The notes under the pieces were generated by a model that worked only from the letters and a program-made list of their open reading frames with translations, was not told where the DNA came from and did no database searches. A stretch of DNA of 38,388 nt, taken from NCBI GenBank assembly GCA_013298955.1, contig JAAFJT010000042.1, positions 1-38,388 on the forward strand, in the 5' to 3' direction. Below are positions 1-7,508 of the stretch, piece after piece; the first letter of the stretch is position 1; every line of letters starts with the position of its first letter. The position numbers and the translations under genes were made by a program. This DNA comes from Chitinophagales bacterium (GTDB lineage: Bacteria; Bacteroidota; Bacteroidia; Chitinophagales; Saprospiraceae).

Positions 1-1438
1 CCACAAATGGCGGATTTCCCAAAATAAAACTCAATTCATTCGGATTCACAATTGTTTTCCAATCTATACGTAAAGCGTTGGTATGCACGATTTTAGCGGC
101 TTTGCGCAACGGCAACCGCGCAAAATACTGTCCAAACGCATGACTCACTTTCAGATTCATTTGATGGTCAATCAACCACATCGCCACTTCCGCAATCCGA
201 ACCGCAAATTCATCATATTCAATGCCGTAAAATTGATCCACATCCACATTGATAATCGAATCTATATTTGTAACTAATTGATTTTGATAGAGTTCCTTCA
301 AAACCAAGAGTTCTAAATCGCGCAATTCCCGATACGTCACAATTAAAAAATTGCCGCATCCACACGCGGGGTCTAAAAAACGCAATTGGGCGATTTTGCG
401 ATGAAATTCGTTTAATCGGGGTTTATGACCTTTGATTTTGGCAAATTCAACATACAAATCATCTAAAAATAGCGGTTTTATCAATTTTTGAATGTTGATT
501 TCCGACGTGTAATGCGCCCCGAGATTGCGCCGTTCTTGCGGATTCATCACCGTTTGGAACATCGAACCAAAAATTGCAGGTGAAATTTTACTCCAATCCA
601 GCCCACAAGCAAATAATAACATTTCACGCATTTGCGTATTGAACGCCGCAAAGGGCAACATTTCTTCAAATAATTTGCCATTCACATACGGAAACGCATC
701 CAAAGATTCATCTAACGTATTGAGTCTCAATGCTTTCGGCGTATTCAACACTTGGAACAATAACGCCAAGTGCATCGCCAAATCACTGCCGTCCGTTTTG
801 GTGTGGCGGTCAATATAATCTTGAAATTGGGTTCGTTCAAAAATACTTGTGTCGTCCGCAAACAGGCAAAATAACAATCGAACTAAATAAACTTCTAATG
901 CGTGCCCCGTATAACCACTCGCTTTGAGCGCGTCGTGCAATTTGCCCATGCGTTCTGCGGCTTCGATATTTACAGGGTCTTGGTCGCGGTAAACGCGCTT
1001 TTCGTAACCCGCGATGAATCCAAAAAGTTGAATATTGGAAACAAAATCTTTTAATTCAAAAGCGTGTATAACACTTGTATCCAAATCGTATAATCTAAAT
1101 CGTTGAAAATCAGAGACTAATACATATTTTGGCAATTCATGTTCTTTGAGACCTGTGAAATAATCTTTGGCTTGTTGGGCGGCTTTGTCCAAATCTTTGC
1201 CTTTTGATTTGTGTTCGACGAGCATCACGCCTTTCCAAAGGAGGTCAATAAAACCTTGTTTGGAATTCGCCTTTTTGACAGCCCATTCAAACGACGCAAC
1301 GCGCCGCCGCGAAATCCCGAAAACATTGAAAAAATCATCCCAAAAGGATTTTGCTTCGGCGTGTTCACTGGCTTCGTCCGCCCAAGTGCGCGAAAAGGTA
1401 ATGGCGCGGGATTTAATTTCGTTCCAACTCAGTGGCAT
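1..1438 (-). CDS. MmeI-like type II restriction-modification DNA methyltransferase (partial, C-terminus outside window)
   Basis: The minus-strand frame opens at ATG 1436-1438 and stays open for 479 codons to the window edge, so the C-terminus is missing. A nuclease-like N-terminal part is suggested by FIDLLWKGVMLVEHKSKG around residues 64-81, where D...ExK fits a PD-(D/E)xK site. The methyltransferase core shows motif I DPACGCGNF (residues 356-364), a motif II-like stretch GIEYDEFAVRIAEVAMW, and motif IV NPPF (475-478), the signature of adenine or amino methyltransferases. This order (nuclease, helical linker, class I SAM-dependent methylase) is that of single-chain type IIG/IIL enzymes such as MmeI, which cut and methylate with one polypeptide. 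A target recognition domain would lie beyond position 1. No frameshift was seen in the visible part. A weak -7 box (TAATTTTG at 1478-1471) lies upstream. The family is confident; the specificity cannot be read. Confidence 0.85.
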   Translation of the reverse strand, partial: MPLSWNEIKSRAITFSRTWADEASEHAEAKSFWDDFFNVFGISRRRVASFEWAVKKANSKQGFIDLLWKGVMLVEHKSKGKDLDKAAQQAKDYFTGLKEHELPKYVLVSDFQRFRLYDLDTSVIHAFELKDFVSNIQLFGFIAGYEKRVYRDQDPVNIEAAERMGKLHDALKASGYTGHALEVYLVRLLFCLFADDTSIFERTQFQDYIDRHTKTDGSDLAMHLALLFQVLNTPKALRLNTLDESLDAFPYVNGKLFEEMLPFAAFNTQMREMLLFACGLDWSKISPAIFGSMFQTVMNPQERRNLGAHYTSEINIQKLIKPLFLDDLYVEFAKIKGHKPRLNEFHRKIAQLRFLDPACGCGNFLIVTYRELRDLELLVLKELYQNQLVTNIDSIINVDVDQFYGIEYDEFAVRIAEVAMWLIDHQMNLKVSHAFGQYFARLPLRKAAKIVHTNALRIDWKTIVNPNELSFILGNPPFV

Positions 1439-1733
1439 AAAATAAAATATTTTTTTAGCACAAAAAATACAAAATTAATCCTTTGGTCCCGAATTTTACG
1501 AATTTTCACGAATCATGATTGGATTTTCTTAAAATTGGAAGGTCAAACGGTGTTTGTAGAGATGAATCGGTCTTATTGATTCGATATGGGGTTAAAATGC
1601 GCCCCATACCAAATCAATTCCCCCTTAGCAAGGCGTTTTATCGCCAATTACTGGATGTTCAATGCAAAAAAAGGAGCATACTCGTTGCCATCATACCCAA
1701 ACTCATCAGAATTAGGTATTTTTAATATATTGC
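1439..1733. other. Gene-free gap with a possible gene relic
   Basis: This 295-base stretch lies between the starts of the methyltransferase (minus) and the end of the aldehyde dehydrogenase (minus). The only recognisable piece is a short + strand peptide at about 1516-1579, TNHDWIFLKLEGQTVFVEMN..., which resembles the C-terminal part of a small restriction-associated protein family with a W-F-x-L-x-L-E-G pattern. It has no start context or upstream reading frame and looks like a fossil. The rest shows nothing definite. Confidence 0.35.
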
Positions 1734-3209
1734 TTACGACATCCAACCCGTTCGAGAAGTTGGATTCCATTTCGTCGTAATTTTTTTTAATTTAGTCCAA
1801 AATTCAATAGAACTTTTCCCTGTAATATCGCCCGTTCCAAACCTTGATTCATTCCACCCCCCAAAAGAAAACGGTTCTCGCGGCACAGGAACGCCAATAT
1901 TCACTCCAATCATACCCGATTCTGCACGTTCCATGATATAACGCGCCCATCCGCCGTTCTGCGTAAAGACCGCAGCAGCATTTCCATACGGATTCGCGTT
2001 CTCTATCGCCAATGCTTCATCCATATCTTGAGTCCGAATAATCGCAATCACGGGTCCAAAAATTTCCTCTTGCGCAATCGCCATATCAGGTTTCACGTAA
2101 TCAATCACGGTTGGTCCGACATAAAAACCGCCTTCTTTCCCTTTCACCACCGTTTTTCTGCCATCGACTAAGATGCTCGCGCCTTGTTTTTCGGCATCGG
2201 TGATGTATTTTTCGATGCGTTTTTGGGATTCTGCCGAAATAACAGCACCCAAATTGTCGCCCGCAACAATTTTTCGCGCCTCTGCACAAACCAATTCTAT
2301 GATATGATCGGTCTGTCCAACCGAAATCATCGCCGACGCAGCCATGCACCGCTGCCCCGCACAGCCCGACATCGATGCCACAATATTGGAAGCCGTCATC
2401 TCAGGATGGGCATCAGGCAACACAATTAAATGGTTTTTCGCGCCGCCAAGTGCCAAACACCGTTTCAAATGCGCCGTCGATTGGCGATAAACGTTTTTTG
2501 CCGCCTTCGTAGAACCCACAAATGAAACCGCTTCAATCGCAGGATGCTGACAAATCGCCTCCACAATATCGCGGTCGCCTTGCACAAGATTCAACACGCC
2601 ATCGGGCAAACCCGCTTCTTGCAATAATTCTGCAAGGCGCATCAAAGTCAAAGGCACTTTTTCAGAAGGTTTCATAATCATCACATTTCCAAGCACTAAC
2701 GCATTAGGAATCGTCCAATTAGGAACCATCGCAGGGAAATTAAAAGGCACAATGCAGCCCACAATGCCGACAGGATAACGCTCGGTACGACATTCTACGC
2801 CTCGACTCACTTCCAAAACTTCGCCCGCAACCAATTGCGGCATCGCGCAAGCAAATTCGGTCAATTCAATACTTTTTTCGATTTCTGCCCGCGCTTCGTC
2901 TTCGGTTTTGCCATTTTCTGAACAAATCAAGGCAGTCAATGACTGCATGTTATCTTCCAACAATTTTTTATATCGAAAAAAGACTTGTACGCGTTCTTTT
3001 ATCGGCATTTTAGACCATGTAGGCAAAGCAGATTTGGCAGCCGCAACTGCTAATTCTAAATCGGCTCGGGTTGACATGGGTACAGAGGCTAATAATTTGC
3101 CATCTATTGGAGAAATGACTTCTTGCCAACGTTCCGTTTGACTCGACATTTTTTTCCCGCCGATGAAATTACTCAATTCGGCTTGTTGGGTTTTAAGGAT
3201 GGTTTGCAT
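1734..3209 (-). CDS. mmsA: Methylmalonate-semialdehyde dehydrogenase (CoA-acylating)
   Basis: The 491-residue protein belongs to the aldehyde dehydrogenase superfamily. It converts methylmalonate semialdehyde to propionyl-CoA, or malonate semialdehyde to acetyl-CoA, with NAD and CoA, in valine and related catabolism. Diagnostic features are the nucleophile segment SGCAGQRCMAASAM, the LGGAKNHLIVLPDA segment typical of the CoA-acylating subfamily (no general-base Glu as in hydrolytic ALDHs), the N-terminal ISPIDGKLLASVP, and the C-terminal EEIFGPV and GVNIGVPVPREPFSFGG. The frame is open further upstream to 3317, but ATG 3207-3209 fits family length and follows the -7 box at 3241-3234 closely, so it is chosen as the start. 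The gene stands alone on the minus strand with no clear operon partner. Confidence 0.92.
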   Translation of the reverse strand: MQTILKTQQAELSNFIGGKKMSSQTERWQEVISPIDGKLLASVPMSTRADLELAVAAAKSALPTWSKMPIKERVQVFFRYKKLLEDNMQSLTALICSENGKTEDEARAEIEKSIELTEFACAMPQLVAGEVLEVSRGVECRTERYPVGIVGCIVPFNFPAMVPNWTIPNALVLGNVMIMKPSEKVPLTLMRLAELLQEAGLPDGVLNLVQGDRDIVEAICQHPAIEAVSFVGSTKAAKNVYRQSTAHLKRCLALGGAKNHLIVLPDAHPEMTASNIVASMSGCAGQRCMAASAMISVGQTDHIIELVCAEARKIVAGDNLGAVISAESQKRIEKYITDAEKQGASILVDGRKTVVKGKEGGFYVGPTVIDYVKPDMAIAQEEIFGPVIAIIRTQDMDEALAIENANPYGNAAAVFTQNGGWARYIMERAESGMIGVNIGVPVPREPFSFGGWNESRFGTGDITGKSSIEFWTKLKKITTKWNPTSRTGWMS

Positions 3210-3233
3210 GTTAATTGAAATTTTAATGAGCCG

Positions 3234-3241
3234 CAAATATA
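3234..3241 (-). promoter_or_regulatory. Bacteroidota -7 box (TATATTTG) of the aldehyde dehydrogenase gene
   Basis: The + strand CAAATATA reads TATATTTG on the minus strand and matches TAnnTTTG. It lies 25 bases upstream of the chosen ATG at 3209 and supports that start over the longer open frame. Confidence 0.5.
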
Positions 3242-3370
3242 GGCACTTCGCTTCTATTTTAATGTTACAAATTAGGATATAATTGGAACACAGATACGCG
3301 GGTTGGTGATGCGACACGCATGGTTTTCATGGAACGTTTTTCATCGAAAACCAAGTATTTTTTCTTCTAA

Positions 3371-3413
3371 TTTCTCTGTAAAAAGAAAAAGTAGCCCTCT
3401 TTTTACAGAGAAA
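3371..3413. repeat. Perfect 16-bp inverted repeat, hairpin
   Basis: Arms 3371-3386 (TTTCTCTGTAAAAAGA) and 3398-3413 are exact reverse complements around an 11-base spacer. It lies just upstream of the DUF4132-like relic and upstream of the aldehyde dehydrogenase promoter. A second short inverted repeat (TGGTTTTC at 3321-3328 with 3346-3353) precedes it. It may be a terminator of a lost gene. Confidence 0.6.
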
Positions 3414-3429
3414 TGCTTTTAGGCTATCC

Positions 3430-3925
3430 ATGCAGACCCTTGAAAATCATTGTTTTAATGGTGGGAGTGCATTGATAGCATTCACCAATAACTGCTTGAT
3501 TATTGAAAAGGCTTATACGAAACGACAATGGGTGAGACCAAAATCGGCTGCGATTGGGAATATGGCATTAGAAGCCTTAGTGACGTTAAAAAAAAATAGT
3601 TTCATCGTCAAAGCAACAGGATTATGGACGGTTACAGATGAACCCTATCATTTTGACCCAAAGATGTGTTAAAATTGTGGCATCCTATTGAAAATCAAGA
3701 AGATACGATTCAACAATGGCAAGATTATCTTTGGAAAAATAACATCATTCAACCCGAAAGACAGGCATTTAGAGAACATTAATTGCCGACCTCAAAAAGA
3801 ATAAAAAATTACGTTTGCCTATCAATGATGATGATACGTTATATATGATTTTGGCAAAAGCATTGTTTTTACAAAATGATGCGGCGATTCAAGATGAAAA
3901 AATAATAGCGTTGTTGAAAGCATAA
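3430..3925 (+). pseudogene. Remnant of a DUF4132-like gene (C-terminal part, frameshifted)
   Basis: Three pieces in different frames read as one degraded C-terminus. 3430-3672 gives ...KATGLWTVTDEPYHFDPK. The next frame, from about 3663, gives DVLKLWHPIENQ...WQDYLWKNNIIQPERQAFRE and stops at 3779-3781. A third piece, to the stop at 3923-3925, gives LPINDDDTLYMILAKALFL, then NDAAIQDEKIIALLKA. The pattern HPI-x(n)-W-x(n)-IxQP-x-x-Q-x-FRE followed by a short C-terminal tail of the form LA...D..I.D..I matches what I recall of DUF4132 proteins (MolR-like, unknown function), which often occur as tandem paralogues in Bacteroidota. The N-terminal bulk is absent. At least two frame breaks make it a pseudogene. 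The family call is moderate; that the pieces belong together is more certain. Confidence 0.5.
3887..3906 (+). repeat. 20-bp direct repeat, left copy
   Basis: The sequence ATTCAAGATGAAAAAATAAT is identical to 5845-5864. The two copies bracket the ATPase/TOPRIM cassette, and both read IQDEKII in the frame of a DUF4132-like C-terminal tail. Confidence 0.8.
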
Positions 3926-3981
3926 AGTTGGAGTCGGGAAATCAGCAGTTTCCGCTTTGGGAATCGTTGCTAATTTCTCAA

Positions 3982-4623
3982 CTACTTGATTTCAAAATCA
4001 ATAATGCTTTTAGCTTTTAATTCATCCGCAAATGCTTTAAAACTGCGTTCTCCACAATGCTTATCATAAACCATTTTAAAATCTAATTTTTTAAAAATTT
4101 CGGGCGCATCTTTTTCCTCATACACGCCGCGTTTGGCTTTGGCACTATATTTTTTCAAATACGCTTTTGGGTCAAAACATTTCATTGGATTGCCAACTTC
4201 TTTTGTTTTAACATTATACATTTTATCAAAAGTTTTTATATCTGCGATTATCAAGGCTTCCATTTCATAAACTGCCAAAAAAAACAGCCCTTTTCCTTGA
4301 ATTTTATCAGTGGCTTGTTTAAACCATTTATCCCGTTTATGCTGTTTTTGAATCAGCTTATCCGAAATAATTTCATCAGCATCGCGTAAAAAAATGACTT
4401 TTTCCAATTTTGCATCTATAAACTCGCTTTGCAAGAGTTTTAGAAACTTTTTGGACGCACCGCCATTTTCTTCATCGTCAAAATCGCTTCCACGCAAATT
4501 CTTAACAATGGGCAAAAACTGAACATTTTTACAAACTTTTGGGGTCAGCAAATGCAGCAATGCTTCAGAATCATTTTGCGGATGTTCTCCGACGATACCA
4601 ATTTTAATCTTCTGTTGTTTCAT
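3982..4623 (-). CDS. TOPRIM/DUF4276-like protein, partner of the upstream AAA ATPase
   Basis: The protein has 213 residues from ATG 4621-4623. A TTG 12 bases further out is possible but less likely. Visible motifs are IGIVGEHPQND (Glu13, with Asp18 following), then VIFLRDADEI (Asp81 and Asp83), then YEMEALIIAD. An early acidic residue followed by a DxD after a hydrophobic strand is the pattern of TOPRIM-type nuclease folds, and E-x-EAL-x-x-AD is typical of DUF4276. It overlaps the ATPase gene by 20 bases, so the two are almost certainly translated together. ATPase plus TOPRIM pairs (OLD/Gabija-like, and PARIS AriA-AriB) are known anti-phage modules. That role is inferred here from architecture only. 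It ends 57 bases after the DUF4132-like relic. Confidence 0.6.
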   Translation of the reverse strand: MKQQKIKIGIVGEHPQNDSEALLHLLTPKVCKNVQFLPIVKNLRGSDFDDEENGGASKKFLKLLQSEFIDAKLEKVIFLRDADEIISDKLIQKQHKRDKWFKQATDKIQGKGLFFLAVYEMEALIIADIKTFDKMYNVKTKEVGNPMKCFDPKAYLKKYSAKAKRGVYEEKDAPEIFKKLDFKMVYDKHCGERSFKAFADELKAKSIIDFEIK

Positions 4624-5770
4624 CCAATGCTTCAAGGTTAGAATGTACCCAATAATCTTTTAATGCCAACCCTTCTGTACTCATATATAACCGCGCTTTT
4701 TTGATTTTTTGCGGTGATAAATGGCGCATGAGCGTCCCTTTTTCATTATCAAAATGAGTGATAATTATTTTATGTAATTCATTGTTAGTCAATATATTCA
4801 AGGCATCAGGCGCATGTGTGGTGATGATAATTTGTTTGTTTTTGGATTGCTCTTTTAGAAAATCCATTAATTTGTATAATTGGTCAGGGTGAACCCCCAG
4901 TTCAGGCTCTTCAAGCATCACTAAATAGCCAGCATTTAACGTTTTTGCAATAATATAAAAAAGCCTTTTCGTTCCATCTGATAATTGTTCCCAAGAATAC
5001 CAATTATCATTGACAAAAAATTCAAGAATAACGTGATTAACAACAAAACCATCCTCTTTTTCTTGGATATTATAGCCTTGTGAAATGCGATAATCCTTAA
5101 TTGGCGAAAATTGTTGTAAATTTTTTAAAAGCGTAACATTTATTTTGAAATGCTTTTTAATATGTCGTATCATCTGTTTCTTATGTGAGAGCATAAGTGG
5201 CTCAAAATAATTCAAATTACTTTCATATGAATAATAAATATAAACCATTGCCCCCTCAACTCCGCCAAGCATGATAACGCCTATTCCAATAACATCTAAT
5301 TTATTCAAATATTTCAATTGCGTAGGCAATCCAAATGAAATGATTTCATGCGATAAGGTACTGTCTTGATAATCCCAAATGGGTAGCAATTCCTTTACAA
5401 TATTTTGATGAAAAAAGCCGTCGCTCTCAATTTTTGATTCCTTGATGCTCAATTTAGATTCATAAATAGTTATTCTATTATGTTTATTAAATTGATTATC
5501 AATTATATTTTCCTTAATAACACCAGTCCATTGTTGTAGTGCATTTTTGTCACTGATAAAGTCAAAACCAAATTCAAAGCCAACTGGTAAGTCGTAATGT
5601 AACTTCGCAGAAAATACACTATGAATAGCTTGTACAAAATTCGTCTTGCCACTCCCATTTTGCCCGATAATGATATTCAATCCGGGGTGGCAATCCACTT
5701 CTAAATTTTTAATACTTTTGTAATTTTTAAAACGAATTTTGCGGATGTATGCTTGTTGTAATTCCTTCAT
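4604..5770 (-). CDS. AAA-family (RecF/ABC-type, AAA_21-like) ATPase of a two-gene cassette
   Basis: The 388-residue protein starts at ATG 5768-5770; a TTG two codons earlier is also in frame. It has Walker A GQNGSGKT at residues 36-43, a signature-like segment EQLSDGTKRLFYII, Walker B YLVMLEEPELGVHP and a switch histidine in IIITTHAPDAL. These are the features of the single-ABC, SMC/RecF-type ATPases found in OLD and defence systems. The middle region between Walker A and the signature carries no motif I recognise. It lies upstream of and overlaps the TOPRIM-like gene by 20 bases, forming a self-contained operon with its own -7 box. The ATPase call is firm; a defence role is inference. Confidence 0.85.
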   Translation of the reverse strand: MKELQQAYIRKIRFKNYKSIKNLEVDCHPGLNIIIGQNGSGKTNFVQAIHSVFSAKLHYDLPVGFEFGFDFISDKNALQQWTGVIKENIIDNQFNKHNRITIYESKLSIKESKIESDGFFHQNIVKELLPIWDYQDSTLSHEIISFGLPTQLKYLNKLDVIGIGVIMLGGVEGAMVYIYYSYESNLNYFEPLMLSHKKQMIRHIKKHFKINVTLLKNLQQFSPIKDYRISQGYNIQEKEDGFVVNHVILEFFVNDNWYSWEQLSDGTKRLFYIIAKTLNAGYLVMLEEPELGVHPDQLYKLMDFLKEQSKNKQIIITTHAPDALNILTNNELHKIIITHFDNEKGTLMRHLSPQKIKKARLYMSTEGLALKDYWVHSNLEALDETTED

Positions 5771-5809
5771 TTTCAATGGATTTTAAAAAGTTAACTCCCT
5801 TTTGAATCG

Positions 5810-5817
5810 CAAAAATA
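5810..5817 (-). promoter_or_regulatory. -7 box (TATTTTTG) of the ATPase/TOPRIM operon
   Basis: CAAAAATA on the + strand reads TATTTTTG on the minus strand, matching TAnnTTTG. It lies 39 bases upstream of the ATPase ATG. Confidence 0.45.
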
Positions 5818-5844
5818 CTAAAAAAATGAAAATTACGACCTTTT

Positions 5845-5864
5845 ATTCAAGATGAAAAAATAAT
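5845..5864 (+). repeat. 20-bp direct repeat, right copy
   Basis: It is identical to 3887-3906. The surrounding + strand frame (about 5839-5880) reads PFIQDEKIIVLLM and a stop, like the end of the DUF4132-like relic at 3925, with no coding sequence upstream. Confidence 0.8.
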
Positions 5865-5885
5865 TGTATTATTGATGTGAAATGA

Positions 5886-5923
5886 TTGAATACAGTGAAT
5901 CTATGCTTTAAAGCTGTATTCAA
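5886..5923. repeat. Short inverted repeat (10-bp arms)
   Basis: TTGAATACAG at 5886-5895 pairs exactly with 5914-5923 around an 18-base spacer. It lies a few bases after the DUF4132-like tail stop and may be its old terminator. Confidence 0.4.
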
Positions 5924-5952
5924 ATTACAAACTGTTTTAAAAATTAAAATGA

Positions 5953-6345
5953 ATGAAAAAATTAGCTTATGTATGTTTATGCCTACCGTTTTTCGGTGCT
6001 GCGCAATCAAATGATAGTTCACTTCAAGAAGGCAAAATTTTATTCTGAAATGCGGATACGATTCAAACTAATATAAGTCTCAAAAAGGAGCAACTGACTA
6101 AAGCACTCCATATTTTTGAAAAATTTTTGGTGGAATCGCTACAAAAATCAGAAGCACATTATTTTTGTGGCTACGGGATAGACCGACTCTATATCCTAAA
6201 TGAGCAGGATTCGGCTACAAGTGATTTCATTATGCCCGCCACTTATGCAGGGACGGAACAAGAATTGCCGAAAAAGATAGTGGCGCGAGATAAAATGTTG
6301 GATGAAAATATGGAAAATATGCGCCAATTATTGGACAAAAATTAA
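5953..6345 (+). pseudogene. Small secreted protein gene with an in-frame TGA
   Basis: ATG 5953-5955 starts a clear signal peptide, MKKLAYVCLCLPFFGAAQS, and the frame runs to TAA at 6343-6345. It is interrupted only by TGA at 6046-6048 (after EGKILF). The part after the TGA continues in the same frame with a similar composition, including AHYFCGYGIDRLYILNE and AGTEQELPKKIVARDKMLDENM. A single G-to-A change in a Trp codon would explain the break. The family is not recognised. The C-terminal half resembles an amphipathic helical protein. It could be a pseudogene, or rarely a readthrough product; no selenocysteine context was seen. Confidence 0.55.
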
Positions 6346-6368
6346 AGATAAATCGTTTAACAAAAGGT

Positions 6369-6391
6369 GCGTCAAGTTTAAAACTTGACGC
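6369..6391. terminator. Palindrome GCGTCAAGTTT/AAACTTGACGC
   Basis: An 11-bp perfect stem around one base lies 23 bases after the stop at 6345. It belongs with the other compact intergenic palindromes (16391 and 19425) and probably acts in transcript end formation. Confidence 0.5.
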
Positions 6392-6458
6392 AAGTTAATT
6401 TGCTGATTTTCAATTATTTACATTTTATCTAAAAAAAATTCAACGAAAACCACGTTTT

Positions 6459-7508
6459 ATGAATAAAATAAAAACATTATACTTTTTTTTATTTTTCACT
6501 TTTTCAAATGCTTTTGCGCAACAAGAGGTGATTCCTCCATACGCCCTTACGCCGCCTTCACGGGTTTTCAAGGCAATTGCCAAAGAACCCACTTTTCAAG
6601 GAGGGCAAAAAGGGTTTCAGCGATGGGTTAAATTCGCCCTTCCTGACACGCTTTTAATCCAATCCATGCTTCAAAAAGGCAGTTTAAAAGTGATTTGGAC
6701 AGTGCGACCCACTTGGGAATATCCCTTCCAAGAGGAAAAAATACAGTTGCAAGTGCTTTGTGCTGATACAATTATACAGCAACAAATATTACATGTATTT
6801 AAAAAAATGCCCATGTGGGTCTATCATTCGCCCGATTGGTGTACTACAATTGGTACGGATACTTTGGCAGTTGCTCGCATAAATTCCACTTATGAAAATA
6901 CTATCGAAAAACTGCCTGCTGAAAGTAGGGTTTTGAATCCAAATGCACCGATGCTCCTTTTTCAATATCAAGTGCCTAACACGATTAAACCATTTTTTGA
7001 ATGCCATTTAAATGCAATGTTGAGTTATGATTGTAAAAAAACATTTCCTGATTCACTTACAATAAAAAGTCATCAAGTGTATAAAGCTGAAAATGGGTAT
7101 TTTACACAGAATATGGGTTGTCTTTTTTGGTATGTGCCATCTATGCAGAATCAGTCTTATGATGCCATAGATGTTCATTTAGAAGATTATTTGGCGGAAA
7201 GAGGCAAATTTAATCCAGAACCAATTGTTAAAGACCCATCTGCTTTTTTGAAAAAATTAAAAAAATTGATGAACGCTAAAGAAATGGAAGTTACTTGGGA
7301 ATTAGCTCCGTATCGGGATTTGACTAATAAAGTGCAAGTGATGACTTTTAGCAAACGGGCTAACCGATTTCGTCCAGAAGTAGAGCGCGTTCTAACCGAA
7401 TTTAAAGCGCATCGATTATATATGTGTAAAATAGGTCGTTCGTATCGCGCACTGTTACGTTTGGGAAAAGATTTAGAAATATGGTTGATACAGCCCAATG
7501 GATTTTAA
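6459..7508 (+). CDS. Hypothetical secreted protein, possible TonB-C-like fold in the N-terminal half
   Basis: The 349-residue protein has a signal peptide (MNKIKTLYFFLFFTFSNAFA, then QQE). Residues about 44-125 contain TFQGGQKGFQRWVKFALPDTLL, then LKVIWTV and IIQQQILHVFKKMPMW. This order (FxGG, a helix, a strand, then a helix followed by MPxW) resembles the TonB C-terminal domain seen in many exported Bacteroidota proteins. The match is weak and rests on pattern only. The C-terminal half contains PSAFLKKLKKLMNAKEMEVTWELAPYRD, which may be a second copy of a similar module. No catalytic motif is visible. Its stop codon overlaps that of the convergent sulfatase gene (7505-7508). Confidence 0.65.
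   Translation: MNKIKTLYFFLFFTFSNAFAQQEVIPPYALTPPSRVFKAIAKEPTFQGGQKGFQRWVKFALPDTLLIQSMLQKGSLKVIWTVRPTWEYPFQEEKIQLQVLCADTIIQQQILHVFKKMPMWVYHSPDWCTTIGTDTLAVARINSTYENTIEKLPAESRVLNPNAPMLLFQYQVPNTIKPFFECHLNAMLSYDCKKTFPDSLTIKSHQVYKAENGYFTQNMGCLFWYVPSMQNQSYDAIDVHLEDYLAERGKFNPEPIVKDPSAFLKKLKKLMNAKEMEVTWELAPYRDLTNKVQVMTFSKRANRFRPEVERVLTEFKAHRLYMCKIGRSYRALLRLGKDLEIWLIQPNGF

Noticed and set aside
6046-6048. Selenocysteine or programmed readthrough at the in-frame TGA
   Set aside because: No SECIS-like hairpin or Sec machinery gene is seen nearby, and the surrounding patch is full of decayed genes. A nonsense mutation is simpler.
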